Of a stretch of 64,000 bases of DNA, positions 8,655 to 17,766 are shown one piece after another. The notes under the pieces are model-generated. The model was not told the origin of the DNA and did no database searches. It saw only the letters and a list, made by a program, of their open reading frames with translations. Position 1 is the first letter of the stretch; each line of letters starts with the position of its first letter. Origin of the DNA: Rhodospirillales bacterium (GTDB lineage Bacteria; Pseudomonadota; Alphaproteobacteria; Micavibrionales; Micavibrionaceae). Location of the stretch: NCBI GenBank assembly GCA_020638285.1, contig JACKIV010000004.1, positions 62,001 to 126,000 on the forward strand. The letters are read 5' to 3'. A program made the position numbers and the translations under genes.

Positions 8655-9359
8655 TTATCCTGTCTGCGCCGGGATGAAACCTACGTCCGAAAGGTCGAAG
8701 TCTTCTTCAGAGGAGATTTCGTTTCTTTCCGATTCTTCATCGTGGAAAAGGCCAGCACCCGCGCTGACATGCTCAATTGCCGGTCGTTTGTCGAGAAGGC
8801 CCGATGCCTTGAGATCTTCGATGCCCGGCAAGTCGGTCAGAGCCGAAATTCCGAAATGATCCATGAATTCAGGGGTTGTAATCCAGGTCAACGGTCGTCC
8901 GGGAACATCCTTGCGTCGCCCTGGCTTGATCCATCCGGCTTCCATCAAAACATCAAGGGTGCCCTTGTTTGTTGCGACACCCCGGATGCTTTCAATTTCG
9001 GCGCGGGTGACGGGTTGGTGATAGGCAATGATGGCAAGGGTTTCCAGTGCGGCGCGGGAAGGTTTGCGCTGAACCGTCCTGGCCCATTGCATTGATTCGG
9101 CGAGGTCCGGCGCGGTTCGAAACGCCCATGCGCCGTTTGTTTCCACAAGGCGCACACCCCGGTTTTCGTAATGTGCGCCAAGAGTCCGCAGGAGCGCCAA
9201 AACATTGGTGCCTTCGGGCAGGCGCGCGGCCAAAGCCTTTTCGTCCACCGGCTCGACGCAGGCAAACAAAATCGCTTCGAGAAGGCGCAAAGGCTTGTCC
9301 TTGTCCTCAATCTCCATCATGACGAAAGCGTTATACACGCTTCCGAACGATTCCGCCAT
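8655..9359 (-). CDS. scpB: segregation and condensation protein B
   Basis: ScpB is the winged-helix subunit that dimerises and binds ScpA in the SMC-ScpAB condensin complex. The product (about 234 residues) carries the family core: LLEAILFACVEPVDEKALA near the start, then the conserved segment LETLAIIAYHQPVTRAEIESIRG in the second winged helix (about residues 105-128). An acidic tail follows. The start is uncertain: ATG at 9359 is chosen, but TTG at 9365 and ATG at 9320 are possible and none has a good ribosome site. Its partner scpA is about 45 kb away in this window. Confidence 0.92.
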   Translation of the reverse strand: MAESFGSVYNAFVMMEIEDKDKPLRLLEAILFACVEPVDEKALAARLPEGTNVLALLRTLGAHYENRGVRLVETNGAWAFRTAPDLAESMQWARTVQRKPSRAALETLAIIAYHQPVTRAEIESIRGVATNKGTLDVLMEAGWIKPGRRKDVPGRPLTWITTPEFMDHFGISALTDLPGIEDLKASGLLDKRPAIEHVSAGAGLFHDEESERNEISSEEDFDLSDVGFIPAQTG

Positions 9360-9466
9360 ATCCAAAGGAAACGCGTTTTTGCCAGAGGCTCTCCAAAAAT
9401 AAGGTTGTCACGGCCCCAAAGGCGCTCTATTCTTTGCGAGCCGTTTCTTATCAGGGGATTTCCAGA

Positions 9467-10417
9467 ATGTCTTTTCTTAAAAAATCGGGAATGGGTCTTG
9501 GGATGGGCCTGATGCTGGTGGCCCTTGGGAGTTTGAGTGCCTGTAATATGGGTGCGATTGAAATGCGCGATCAGGTGGCCTCGCGCGTGGCGCGTCCGGC
9601 TTTTATGGCCGAGCGGACCATTCCGGCGAATCAGTTTCGCCTTGATGCGTGGGAGCGGATGAATACGCGCCATGCTCCTGCAACGATTTATATCGAAGGT
9701 GACGGTGTGGCGTGGGTATCGCGCCAGATGCCTTCGCTTGATCCGACGCCGAAAAATCCTGTGGCGCTGCATCTGGCGGCGATGGATAAGGCGGATAATG
9801 TGGGCTGGCTCGCCCGGCCCTGTCAGTATAAAGGCTGGAACGGGGAGGGACCCTGTCCCATGAAATACTGGACGGATGCCCGTACCGCGCCCGAGGTCGT
9901 CAGTGCCTATCATGCCGCGCTGGATAACATTCGCGATATGTACGACATAGAAGGGTTTCATCTCGTCGGGTATTCAGGCGGGGCGGCGGTTGCGGCCCTG
10001 CTGGCGGCGCAGAGGACGGATATTCTGTCTTTGCGTACCGTTGCAGGGAATCTGGATTACGGAACCTTTACGGCCCTCCATAATGTTTCCCCGCTATCCA
10101 GGTCGCTTGACCCGATTTCCGTTGCGTCGCAACTGGCGAATTTGCCTCAGCACCATTTTATCGGCGGGCATGATGATGTTGTGCCTTCTGCGGTTTATCA
10201 CGCATGGGCCAAGGCGTCCGGGCCTTCGGAATGTGTAAAGTACACCCTGATTGAGGCCAACGAGCACGATGCCGGATGGGTTGAAAAATGGCCGGAATTA
10301 TTGGCGATCCCGATGTCTTGCGCGGTGCCGCAGCCCAGAACTTTTACGCCGCCTCCACAGGACTTCATTGATGCCAAGACCAAAAGTCCGCATCATCGCT
10401 CTTCGGTGCAGAAGTAG
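9467..10417 (+). CDS. alpha/beta-hydrolase-fold lipoprotein
   Basis: A predicted outer-membrane or periplasmic lipoprotein of 316 residues. After a basic start and a hydrophobic segment the lipobox LSAC places the acylated Cys at about residue 26. The mature part looks like an alpha/beta hydrolase. It has a nucleophile elbow GYSGGAA (Ser at about residue 167), a GGHDDVVP segment that would supply the acid, and a late NEHDAGW that would supply the His. Substrate is unknown. The ATG is preceded by CAGGGGA. It is divergent from scpB, and hisZ follows after about 80 bases. Confidence 0.8.
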   Translation: MSFLKKSGMGLGMGLMLVALGSLSACNMGAIEMRDQVASRVARPAFMAERTIPANQFRLDAWERMNTRHAPATIYIEGDGVAWVSRQMPSLDPTPKNPVALHLAAMDKADNVGWLARPCQYKGWNGEGPCPMKYWTDARTAPEVVSAYHAALDNIRDMYDIEGFHLVGYSGGAAVAALLAAQRTDILSLRTVAGNLDYGTFTALHNVSPLSRSLDPISVASQLANLPQHHFIGGHDDVVPSAVYHAWAKASGPSECVKYTLIEANEHDAGWVEKWPELLAIPMSCAVPQPRTFTPPPQDFIDAKTKSPHHRSSVQK

Positions 10418-10496
10418 GCGCGATTTGGGGTAATGCGTTAATTTCCGGGCATTTTCCCCTTGATTTTCTTACGAAAACAAGCCAGAGTCCCGCGCC

Positions 10497-11606
10497 ATGA
10501 AGGCTCCTTACCATCCGGCGCTTTTGCCCAGCGGGCTTGCTGACCTTCTCCCCGTCGATGCGGCGCTGGAGGCGCATGCCGTTGCGCATCTGATGGGGCG
10601 GTTTGCAGCGTTCGGCTATGACCGGATCAAGCCACCTCTGGTAGAGTTCGAAGACAGTCTTTTCGCAGGTCCGGGGCGGGATCGTGCGCGTGAAGCCTTC
10701 CGCCTGATGGATCCGCATTCTCAGAGGATGATGGCGATTCGCCCGGATACGACGCCTCAGATTGCCCGGATTGCGGCTTCGCGCATGCTCAATGAACCGC
10801 GTCCCTTGCGTCTGGCCTATGCTAACGATGTTTTACGGGTGGTCGGGACCCATCTGCGCCCGGAACGCCAATATTGTCAGGTTGGATGCGAAATCATTGG
10901 CAGTGATTCTATTCAGGCCGATATCGAAATCGGGGTTCTGGCGGTGCATTCTCTTTCGTCCCTGGGAGTCAAGGGACTGGCTATTGACCTGACCTTGCCG
11001 CCTTTGTTGAAAAAGATTCTCAATCTGACCCTCGATGGAGACCGATCACGCCGTCGGGTTTTGAAAGAAGCCGCAGATAGGCGGGATCGGGCGGCCCTGC
11101 GCGAGGCGGGCGGACCATGTGCGGGATTGCTCGATTCTCTGATTGTTGCAACCGGCCCGGCGGCGCAGGCTATTGCAACCCTGCGCGCCTTGCCTTTGCC
11201 TTGGGAGGCAATGCAGGATGTGGATCGTCTGGCGGGTGTCGCGCAAGGGATTCTGGGGGCATTGGAGGATATGGGGCTGGACGATGTCTCGGTGACGGTC
11301 GATCCGCTCGAACGCAAGGGATTCCATTATGAATCCGGCGTCAGTTTTACCCTGTTCGCGCGCGAGGTGCGAGGCGAACTGGGGCGCGGCGGGCGGTATG
11401 CTGCGGCGTTTGCGTCCGGGTCGTACTTTGCCTCTACAGAATCCGCAACCGGCTTCACGGTCTATATGGACAGCGTTTGTCGGTCTTTGCCTCTTTTGCC
11501 GCCCGTCGAAAAGGTCTGTGTTCCAGCGTCTTCCTCGTGGAAGGAAATTCTGGAAAAACAGAGAGTCGGTCAGAGAGTCGTCCGGGATTTGTCCGGAGAA
11601 AGCTGA
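10497..11606 (+). CDS. hisZ: ATP phosphoribosyltransferase regulatory subunit HisZ
   Basis: HisZ is the catalytically inactive HisRS-like paralogue that activates the short form of HisG in the first step of histidine synthesis. The 369-residue product has the class II synthetase-like fold: LPSGLADLLP at the start, motif-2-like RPDTTPQIARIAASR, and QVGCEIIGSDSIQADIEI. It lacks the HisRS C-terminal anticodon-binding domain. hisG is not in this window, which is common for dispersed his genes. Its stop directly abuts the convergent proB stop, sharing the palindrome TGATCA. Confidence 0.92.
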   Translation: MKAPYHPALLPSGLADLLPVDAALEAHAVAHLMGRFAAFGYDRIKPPLVEFEDSLFAGPGRDRAREAFRLMDPHSQRMMAIRPDTTPQIARIAASRMLNEPRPLRLAYANDVLRVVGTHLRPERQYCQVGCEIIGSDSIQADIEIGVLAVHSLSSLGVKGLAIDLTLPPLLKKILNLTLDGDRSRRRVLKEAADRRDRAALREAGGPCAGLLDSLIVATGPAAQAIATLRALPLPWEAMQDVDRLAGVAQGILGALEDMGLDDVSVTVDPLERKGFHYESGVSFTLFAREVRGELGRGGRYAAAFASGSYFASTESATGFTVYMDSVCRSLPLLPPVEKVCVPASSSWKEILEKQRVGQRVVRDLSGES

Positions 11607-12755
11607 TCAAGTCTTCTGAAGGGCCAGATCGTCCCGATTGACCATTTCATCCCGTCCGGCATAGCCCAGAATAATCAGAATGTCCTCGCTGCGCCGTCCG
11701 GCGATTTTTCGTGCATCTTCAGAGTTATAAGCGCACAGCCCGATCCCTAAAGGCACTCCTGATTCTGTTAAAATCCGTACGGCATCGCCTCGATCAAAGG
11801 TGCCCTCGATTTTCCGGACGCCAACGGGCAGGAGACTGCTTCCACCCTCCAGCGCCCGGCGTGCGCCTTCGTCTACATAAAGCGCTCCTCGTGGTTTGAC
11901 GCTGCCCTGGATCCAGCGTTTCCGGGCGCTTTGCGGGCTGCCTTGCGCAGCAAAGACCGTTGCGCGGAGGGCGTTTCCGGCCAGGGCCGTCAGCGGTGCA
12001 AGGTCCATCCCCTTTGCAATCATCATGGCTGTTCCGGATCGGGTGACGAGGCGGGCGGCTTCCAGTTTACTGCGCATTCCGCCAGTACTCAGGCCCGGTG
12101 TGGCGTCTCCGGCCATCTCGACATGGGTCTGTGTGATCTGGTCGACAAAGGGAATATGCGCGGCGTTTTGGTGGATTGTGGGATCCGCTGTGTAAAGTCC
12201 GTCCGTTGTTGACAGAATCACTAAAAGGTCGGATTCAATCATCTGGGCGACGCGCGCGGCAAGGCGATCGTTGTCGCCGTAACGTAATTCTCCGGTCGAA
12301 ACCGTGTCGTTTTCATTGACGATGGGGACGATTTTCTCAGACAGCAACGTGTGGATCGTCGCGCGCGCATTCAAGTGCATCCGTCGATTTTCGGTTTCAT
12401 AGGTGGTCAGGAGAATCTGGGCTGCTGTCAGATTCTGGGCTGAGAAAGCCGATTTCCACGCGCTGAACAGATAAAACTGTCCCACGGCGGCGGCGGCCTG
12501 TTTGCGCGCGAGGGGAATCGCCCCGGGGCGGGCCTTGGGGGAAATGTTGAGCGCCTTGCGTCCCATTCCTACGGCTCCGGATGTGACAATCAGAATATCC
12601 TGCCCCCGGTCCAGAATCCCACGTAATTCAGCTGCCAGAGCGTCCAGCCAGTCTGTACGTGGTGCACCGTCTGGCCCCACGACCAGCGCCGATCCGATCT
12701 TGACAACGATTCGTCGTGCGGAAGTCAGGAGGCTGGCTGGGGTCCGGTCTGTCAT
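11607..12755 (-). CDS. proB: glutamate 5-kinase ProB
   Basis: ProB phosphorylates L-glutamate to gamma-glutamyl phosphate, the first step of proline synthesis. The 382-residue product has the amino-acid kinase fold (VVKIGSALV at about residues 14-22, TSGAVGMGRKAL, and NENDTVSTGELRYGDNDRLAARVA). A C-terminal PUA domain starts near residue 285. The ATG at 12755 starts just before the kinase domain; the frame stays open another 21 codons without support. proA is not adjacent, which is unusual for many proteobacteria. Confidence 0.96.
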   Translation of the reverse strand: MTDRTPASLLTSARRIVVKIGSALVVGPDGAPRTDWLDALAAELRGILDRGQDILIVTSGAVGMGRKALNISPKARPGAIPLARKQAAAAVGQFYLFSAWKSAFSAQNLTAAQILLTTYETENRRMHLNARATIHTLLSEKIVPIVNENDTVSTGELRYGDNDRLAARVAQMIESDLLVILSTTDGLYTADPTIHQNAAHIPFVDQITQTHVEMAGDATPGLSTGGMRSKLEAARLVTRSGTAMMIAKGMDLAPLTALAGNALRATVFAAQGSPQSARKRWIQGSVKPRGALYVDEGARRALEGGSSLLPVGVRKIEGTFDRGDAVRILTESGVPLGIGLCAYNSEDARKIAGRRSEDILIILGYAGRDEMVNRDDLALQKT

Positions 12756-12904
12756 CGGGTGTTTTTTCCGTTTATCCTGTTTCCTTGAAAGGACATGTTC
12801 TGCAACGAAATACGACACGTTTTAGGGATGCAGATTATGGGCTATCGCATGGGAAGTCACATAATTTTTTTGAAAAAAGACACAGGGCGCCTTGATTTTT
12901 TTAC

Positions 12905-12931
12905 AAAAAACCCCGGTCTTTGTGACCGGGG
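12905..12931 (-). terminator. rho-independent terminator of rpsU
   Basis: On the minus strand an 8-bp GC-rich stem (CCCCGGTC with GACCGGGG, loop of five bases) is followed by a run of six T. It lies about 60 bases downstream of rpsU and ahead of proB, so it separates the two transcripts. Confidence 0.9.
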
Positions 12932-12992
12932 CTCTTGAAAAAACAGACCCTTAACAAGGATCCATAATGGGGTATGACCCAAGGAGGGAGAT

Positions 12993-13199
12993 CTAGTTTC
13001 CTTCGCGGTCTCGGCGCTTGCGATCAAGCTTGCGCCAGCGGCGGACAGATTCAGCTTTCTCACGTTTCCGCTTTTCGGAAGGCTTTTCATAATCCCGACG
13101 AAGTTTCATTTCGCGGAAAACGCCCTCTCGTTGAAGCTTTTTCTTCAGGACCTTAAGGGCCTGATCGACGTTGTTTTCACGGACGCTGACTGTAACCAA
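12993..13199 (-). CDS. rpsU: 30S ribosomal protein bS21
   Basis: bS21 is a small, very basic protein of the 30S platform involved in initiation. The 68-residue product shows the conserved start VTVSVRENNVDQALKVLKKK, the segment GVFREMKLRRDYEKPSEKR and an arginine-lysine-rich tail. It is followed by a strong intrinsic terminator. It lies 79 bases downstream of htpG on the same strand. Confidence 0.98.
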   Translation of the reverse strand: MVTVSVRENNVDQALKVLKKKLQREGVFREMKLRRDYEKPSEKRKREKAESVRRWRKLDRKRRDREGN

Positions 13200-13278
13200 T
13201 GTTTCTCACCCCTTTCAAAATACGGTAAATGCCTCGCGTGTTTACCCGGAAAAACACCGCAAGGCAAGGAAAAAACGA

Positions 13279-15210
13279 TTAAATCTTTAGTCCCCGTAAA
13301 ATCATCTCGCTTATCCGCCGGGTGTAGGCCGCCGGGTCGGACAGAGACTCCCCTTCGGCGATATGAGCGTGATCGAGCAGTAAAAACGCCAGATCGGAGA
13401 ACAGACGGGAATCTTCCTCGGACGGTCCCATCGAGGCCATGCGGGATATGAGCGGATGATTCAGGTTGATCTCCAGAACACGTTTCGCATGTGAATCATA
13501 TTTCTGATGCGCCTTGAGTACCCGTTCGAGGTTCAAATCCACCTCGTTATCCCCGGCGACCAGGCACACGGGAGAGTCCGTCAGTCGCTGTGAAGGCCGA
13601 ACCGCACCGATGGAATCGCCCAGAACCGATTGAATTCTCTCAATCAAAGAAAGGGAAGATGGATTTTCCGAACCGGACGTCGATGAGGGGGATGCATCGG
13701 AAGCTGCGTCCTGTGGACCGAAATCAAATACGCCTCTGGTCACGGGGCGGAAGGGTTTGCCTTCGTAATCCGTTGCGACCTGAATCCAGAAATCGTCGAT
13801 CGTGTCCGTGAAAAACAAGACCTCGATTCCGCGCGCGCGAAAGCCCTCGATCTGAGGACTGCGCAGCAAGGCCTGAGCGCTGGGGCCGGCGATGGTATAG
13901 ATGGCCTTCTGGTCCGGTTTCATGCGCGCGACATAATCGGCCAGACTCACCAGACTTGCGCCTTCATCATGTGTGGACCGAAACCGGCAAATTTTAAAGA
14001 TATCCGGACGCAATGTGTGCGCATCGTACAGGCCTTCCTTGATAACCGGCCCGAATTGCCCCCAGAACGTCTGAAAGGCAACCGGGTTGTCCGTCGACAG
14101 ACGATCCAGATCGCCCAAAATCCGGCGTGCCACGGCGCGGCGGATTTTTTCCAGAATCGGATTGAACTGAAGGCTTTCGCGACTGATATTCAACGGGAGA
14201 TCCGCGCAATCAATCACGCCGCGCAAAAATCTTAACCACGGATAAATCAGCCCATCACAATTGTCTGTGATGAACACCCGCCTGACATAGAGCTTGACTG
14301 CATGTTTGCGGGAGGGGTCGAACAGATCCCACGGGCGCAACTCGGGGACATAGAGCAGGGCGCTGAATTCCGCCGCGCCTTCGGCTTTCCAGTGCGCCGT
14401 CAGAACCGGCTCATCCGCACCGGTTGTGATATGGCGGTAAAAATTCAGATATTCTTCATCCGTGATGTCTTGCCTCGATCGCATCCACAGGGCGTTGACG
14501 GCGTTGACAGGTTTTTCGTCCGGTGCGGCGGGGCCGAGGTAAATCGGGATGCTAATATGATCCGAGTAGCGCTGAAGGATATTCCTGATTTTTTCATCGA
14601 CCAGAAAATCGCTGGCATCCGGTTTCAGATGCAGCGTGACGACCGTACCATGGGGGGCATCCAGAAGGGCCGAGTCTTCTGTTTCTGCGAGGCGGGTGGA
14701 AAATCCGTTCGATCCATCGGATTCCCACGTCCAGATGTCGGGCGTTCCTGCGCGGCGGCTCGAGACTTTTGCCCGGTCGGCAACCATAAAGCAGGAATAA
14801 AAGCCTACGCCGAACTGGCCGATCATATCCGGTGCCGGATCGTTTGCAGCCTTGATGGTTTCCATCAGGCGGGCGGTACCTGACTTGGCAATGGTACCCA
14901 GATGGTCGATTAATTCGGCTCGGTCCATGCCGATTCCCGTGTCAATAATGCTCAGGGTTCGTGTAGCAGGGTCGTGCAGGATGCGAATATGAAAATCGGA
15001 AGAGCCGGATAACGCCGGGTTCGAGATGGACTCATATCGCAGGCGGTCGCAGGCGTCCGATGCGTTGGAGATGAGTTCTCTCAGGAAAACGTCGTGGTGG
15101 CTGTAGAGCGCGTTCGCGACGATCCCCAGAAGGCGTGAGACATCCGCACTGAAGGCGTGGATGTGTTCTCCGGTAGAGGGGTTTTCGGGGCGGACCTGTT
15201 CTTTTGTCAT
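13279..15210 (-). CDS. htpG: molecular chaperone HtpG (Hsp90)
   Basis: HtpG is the bacterial Hsp90, an ATP-dependent cytosolic dimeric chaperone. The 643-residue product is of normal length. The N-terminal GHKL ATPase domain has ELISNASDACDRLRYE (catalytic Glu and Mg-binding Asn), DTGIGM and GQFGVGFYSCF. A middle domain with NISRESLQ and a C-terminal dimerisation domain follow. It starts 16 bases after the cpoB stop on the same strand, so it may be read from the pal-cpoB transcript, an uncommon neighbour for this chaperone. Confidence 0.97.
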   Translation of the reverse strand: MTKEQVRPENPSTGEHIHAFSADVSRLLGIVANALYSHHDVFLRELISNASDACDRLRYESISNPALSGSSDFHIRILHDPATRTLSIIDTGIGMDRAELIDHLGTIAKSGTARLMETIKAANDPAPDMIGQFGVGFYSCFMVADRAKVSSRRAGTPDIWTWESDGSNGFSTRLAETEDSALLDAPHGTVVTLHLKPDASDFLVDEKIRNILQRYSDHISIPIYLGPAAPDEKPVNAVNALWMRSRQDITDEEYLNFYRHITTGADEPVLTAHWKAEGAAEFSALLYVPELRPWDLFDPSRKHAVKLYVRRVFITDNCDGLIYPWLRFLRGVIDCADLPLNISRESLQFNPILEKIRRAVARRILGDLDRLSTDNPVAFQTFWGQFGPVIKEGLYDAHTLRPDIFKICRFRSTHDEGASLVSLADYVARMKPDQKAIYTIAGPSAQALLRSPQIEGFRARGIEVLFFTDTIDDFWIQVATDYEGKPFRPVTRGVFDFGPQDAASDASPSSTSGSENPSSLSLIERIQSVLGDSIGAVRPSQRLTDSPVCLVAGDNEVDLNLERVLKAHQKYDSHAKRVLEINLNHPLISRMASMGPSEEDSRLFSDLAFLLLDHAHIAEGESLSDPAAYTRRISEMILRGLKI

Positions 15211-15226
15211 CTTAAGGGGAGTCTCG

Positions 15227-16228
15227 TTACGGGCATCCGAGTTTTGTCATTTCCTGTGTTGCGCGGGCCAGAACAGGGCCGGTTCCGTCCGGATATTCGT
15301 GATGCAACTGGGCAAAAGCCACGCACGCGTCCTTTTTGTTTCCCATAGCCGCAAGGGACATGGCAAGTTTAAGGAGATTATCCGGAGTTTTACTGCTTTT
15401 TGGATATTTCTGATAGGCCTCGGCGAAGGTTCGGGCCGCCTTTTCGTACTCCTTGCGCGCGTAATAACTCTCACCCAGCCAGTATTGGGCGTTGGGGGCC
15501 AGAGCATGCCCCGGGTTGCGGGCCAGAAACGCCTCGAACTGCGTTCCCGCGACTGCGTAATCTCCGCTGCGCAGGGCCGTGAAGGCTTGTTCATATTGTG
15601 TGGCCGGGTCGTCTTGCGAGGATGTCTGCCCAACTGGCGGCGAAGGTGTCTGCGGCGATTGTGTGATTTGCCCCAGGATGTGCGGTGTTTCTTGAACAGG
15701 AGCAAAGGACTCCGGTCCGGGCGTTGCAGGCTGGGGGGCTGACGGTACCTGCGGAGGAAACGATTCCGCGGATGGAGGAGTCTCTGGCCCGGAAATCGGT
15801 GCGGATTGGCGCTCCAAGGCATCAAGCCGCATTCCGATATCGACAAGGTTCTTTTCCAGTTTTTGCGAAAGCATATTCGTCGTAAAGCCCTGCTCCTCAA
15901 TCTTTCCGGTCAGGGTACGCAAGTCATTCTCAATGGCATCAAGGCGTCTTTCGACATCGGCGCGGCTGGCTTGATCGGCCTGCATGGAGGAGATCATCTC
16001 CGCAGGAGGCGATTCTCCCCGGAAAATGGCCCGGCTTAAAGTCTGGATCTCGTTTTCAATCCGGTTCATCCGGATTTGCAGATCATTGGACGGTGTCGTC
16101 TGTGCGTGTGCGATGCGTCCATTCACAGGCAGAAAAAGCAACGCCCCTGCGCTTAAAAAACACATAAAAAGGGACAGGGCGAATCCGCCCCGTCCCGCTC
16201 TGATTTTCTTTTCGACAGGATTCATCAT
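15227..16228 (-). CDS. cpoB: Tol-Pal system protein CpoB/YbgF
   Basis: CpoB is a periplasmic protein that coordinates PBP1B and Tol-Pal action during envelope constriction. The product (about 333 residues) has a signal peptide ending near AHAQ. A coiled-coil trimerisation region (MNRIENEIQTLSRAI and following heptads) is followed by a proline-rich linker. A C-terminal TPR domain (YEQAFTALRSGDYAVAGTQF, PNAQYWLGESYYARKEYEKAA) completes it. Two adjacent ATGs after GCGGAG are possible starts. It lies five bases downstream of pal, as expected, but tolQRAB is about 41 kb away. Confidence 0.93.
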   Translation of the reverse strand: MMNPVEKKIRAGRGGFALSLFMCFLSAGALLFLPVNGRIAHAQTTPSNDLQIRMNRIENEIQTLSRAIFRGESPPAEMISSMQADQASRADVERRLDAIENDLRTLTGKIEEQGFTTNMLSQKLEKNLVDIGMRLDALERQSAPISGPETPPSAESFPPQVPSAPQPATPGPESFAPVQETPHILGQITQSPQTPSPPVGQTSSQDDPATQYEQAFTALRSGDYAVAGTQFEAFLARNPGHALAPNAQYWLGESYYARKEYEKAARTFAEAYQKYPKSSKTPDNLLKLAMSLAAMGNKKDACVAFAQLHHEYPDGTGPVLARATQEMTKLGCP

Positions 16229-16236
16229 CACTCCGC

Positions 16237-16788
16237 TTAGTCGACTTTCGTCACGCCGCGGCGGTTTTGCGCCCAGGAGGCTTCATCAGCCCCCGGAACG
16301 GCGGGGCGTTCCTTGCCATAACTGATGGTCGTCAGGCGATTCGGGTCAATTCCGCGCGCAACCAGATAGCTCTTGACCGCAGCGGCCCGGCGTTCGCCCA
16401 GAGCGAGGTTGTATTCGCGGGTGCCGCGCTCGTCGCAGTGACCCTCAATGGTCACGTTGACGTTCGGGTATTTCATCAGCCACTGGGCCTGAAGGTCCAG
16501 CGTGTTGCGGGCTTCGTTCGTCAGGTCGTAACGGTCATAGCCATAGAAAACGCGGTCGCCGACATTGGCAACGAGGTCGGCTTGCGTTCCGGGCGCAACG
16601 CCCATGGTCGAATCGGCGCCGACTTCTGTTCCATAAAGGGGGCCACCCATGTCTTCGGCACCCATGGTGGATTGGGCGCTGACGTCTCCCATATCGTCCG
16701 GTGTAGACGAGCAGGCGGACAGGGAAAGGGACAAAGCCGCAACGGCCATCAAGGCCAGCAAGCGGAAACTCTTGAGTTGGACAGGCAT
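16237..16788 (-). CDS. pal: peptidoglycan-associated lipoprotein Pal
   Basis: Pal anchors the outer membrane to peptidoglycan and is repositioned to the division site by TolQRAB. The 183-residue product has a signal peptide with lipobox LSAC (Cys about residue 26) and a low-complexity linker. The OmpA-like domain has VFYGYDRYDLT, the peptidoglycan-binding segment IEGHCDERGTREYNLALGERRA, and GKERP. AAGGAGTTACC precedes the ATG. The head of a pal-cpoB pair, it is divergent from exonuclease III with a 188-bp intergenic region that should hold both promoters. Confidence 0.97.
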   Translation of the reverse strand: MPVQLKSFRLLALMAVAALSLSLSACSSTPDDMGDVSAQSTMGAEDMGGPLYGTEVGADSTMGVAPGTQADLVANVGDRVFYGYDRYDLTNEARNTLDLQAQWLMKYPNVNVTIEGHCDERGTREYNLALGERRAAAVKSYLVARGIDPNRLTTISYGKERPAVPGADEASWAQNRRGVTKVD

Positions 16789-16976
16789 TTTGGTAACTCC
16801 TTCTTGGGGCTAGCGGCCGGGTTCTGATGGTTTTTATGTACGCAGTTTGAAAAGTATGGTCCGACTCATAGTCTGTTCGCGCGCGCGGCGCAAGAGGCCA
16901 TGAGGGGATCTCCGACGATTCTCACAGATCTTTTTTTGTGATGCGAAAGCGGCAAAAAAAGGGCAAAGTGGGGTCA

Positions 16977-17762
16977 ATGACCACGCCGCTCAAAATCGCA
17001 AGCTGGAACGTCAATTCCCTGCGGGTGCGCTTGCCGCACGTTTTGCGCTGGATGGAGGCGGCGCAGCCCGATATCCTGATGATTCAGGAAGTCAAGGGCG
17101 AATCGTTTCCGGAATCCGAGTTTCTGGCTGCGGGGTATAAAGCGGCCTGCGTCCTTCAGAGATCCTGGAACGGTGTGGCGATTCTGGCGCGGGAAAAGCC
17201 GTCTGTCATTCTGGATGCTTTGCCGGGCGATTCACAGGACACACAGGCGCGCTATCTGGAAGCAGACATTGCGGGGATACGCTGCATCAACCTATATCTT
17301 CCAAACGGAAATCCGGTGGAGAGCGAAAAATATCCTTATAAGCTCGCGTGGATGGCGCGCCTGCGCGCACGTCTGGCGGCGCTGAGGGCTCAGGCGGTGC
17401 CGTTCCTCGTCGGAGGGGATTTCAACGTGATTCCTGAAGATATCGATTGTTACGATCCGGAGGCGTGGGGAGAGGATGCCTTGTTTCGAATGGACACGCG
17501 CCGCGCGTGGCGGTCTATTGTGAATCTGGGTCTGAGCGACGCGTTCCGCCTGTTCCATGCGCAGGGCGGGCATTACACGTTCTGGGATTATCAGGGCCGT
17601 GCGTTTGAGGCGGGCCATGGTATCCGGATTGACCATTTCCTGCTCTCTCCGGCACTCGCGGACAGGGCCTTGTCGTGCGATATCGACGGGGAGCCCCGGC
17701 GGTGGGACCAACCTTCGGACCATACGCCGATTGTTCTGAGCCTATCCAGAGAGGAATTATAA
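16977..17762 (+). CDS. xthA: exodeoxyribonuclease III
   Basis: This Exo III/AP endonuclease family enzyme cleaves at abasic sites in base-excision repair. The 261-residue product contains the family motifs in order: ASWNVNSLRVR (metal-site Asn), MIQEVKGE (Glu), NLYLPNG, VGGDFNVIP (catalytic Asp-Asn), YTFWDY, RIDHFLLS and the terminal SDHTPI with the catalytic His. The ATG at 16977 gives the normal N-terminus; an upstream in-frame ATG adds a lysine-rich leader. Its end carries the ribosome site of the following lipoprotein gene. Confidence 0.95.
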   Translation: MTTPLKIASWNVNSLRVRLPHVLRWMEAAQPDILMIQEVKGESFPESEFLAAGYKAACVLQRSWNGVAILAREKPSVILDALPGDSQDTQARYLEADIAGIRCINLYLPNGNPVESEKYPYKLAWMARLRARLAALRAQAVPFLVGGDFNVIPEDIDCYDPEAWGEDALFRMDTRRAWRSIVNLGLSDAFRLFHAQGGHYTFWDYQGRAFEAGHGIRIDHFLLSPALADRALSCDIDGEPRRWDQPSDHTPIVLSLSREEL

Positions 17763-17766
17763 CTTC

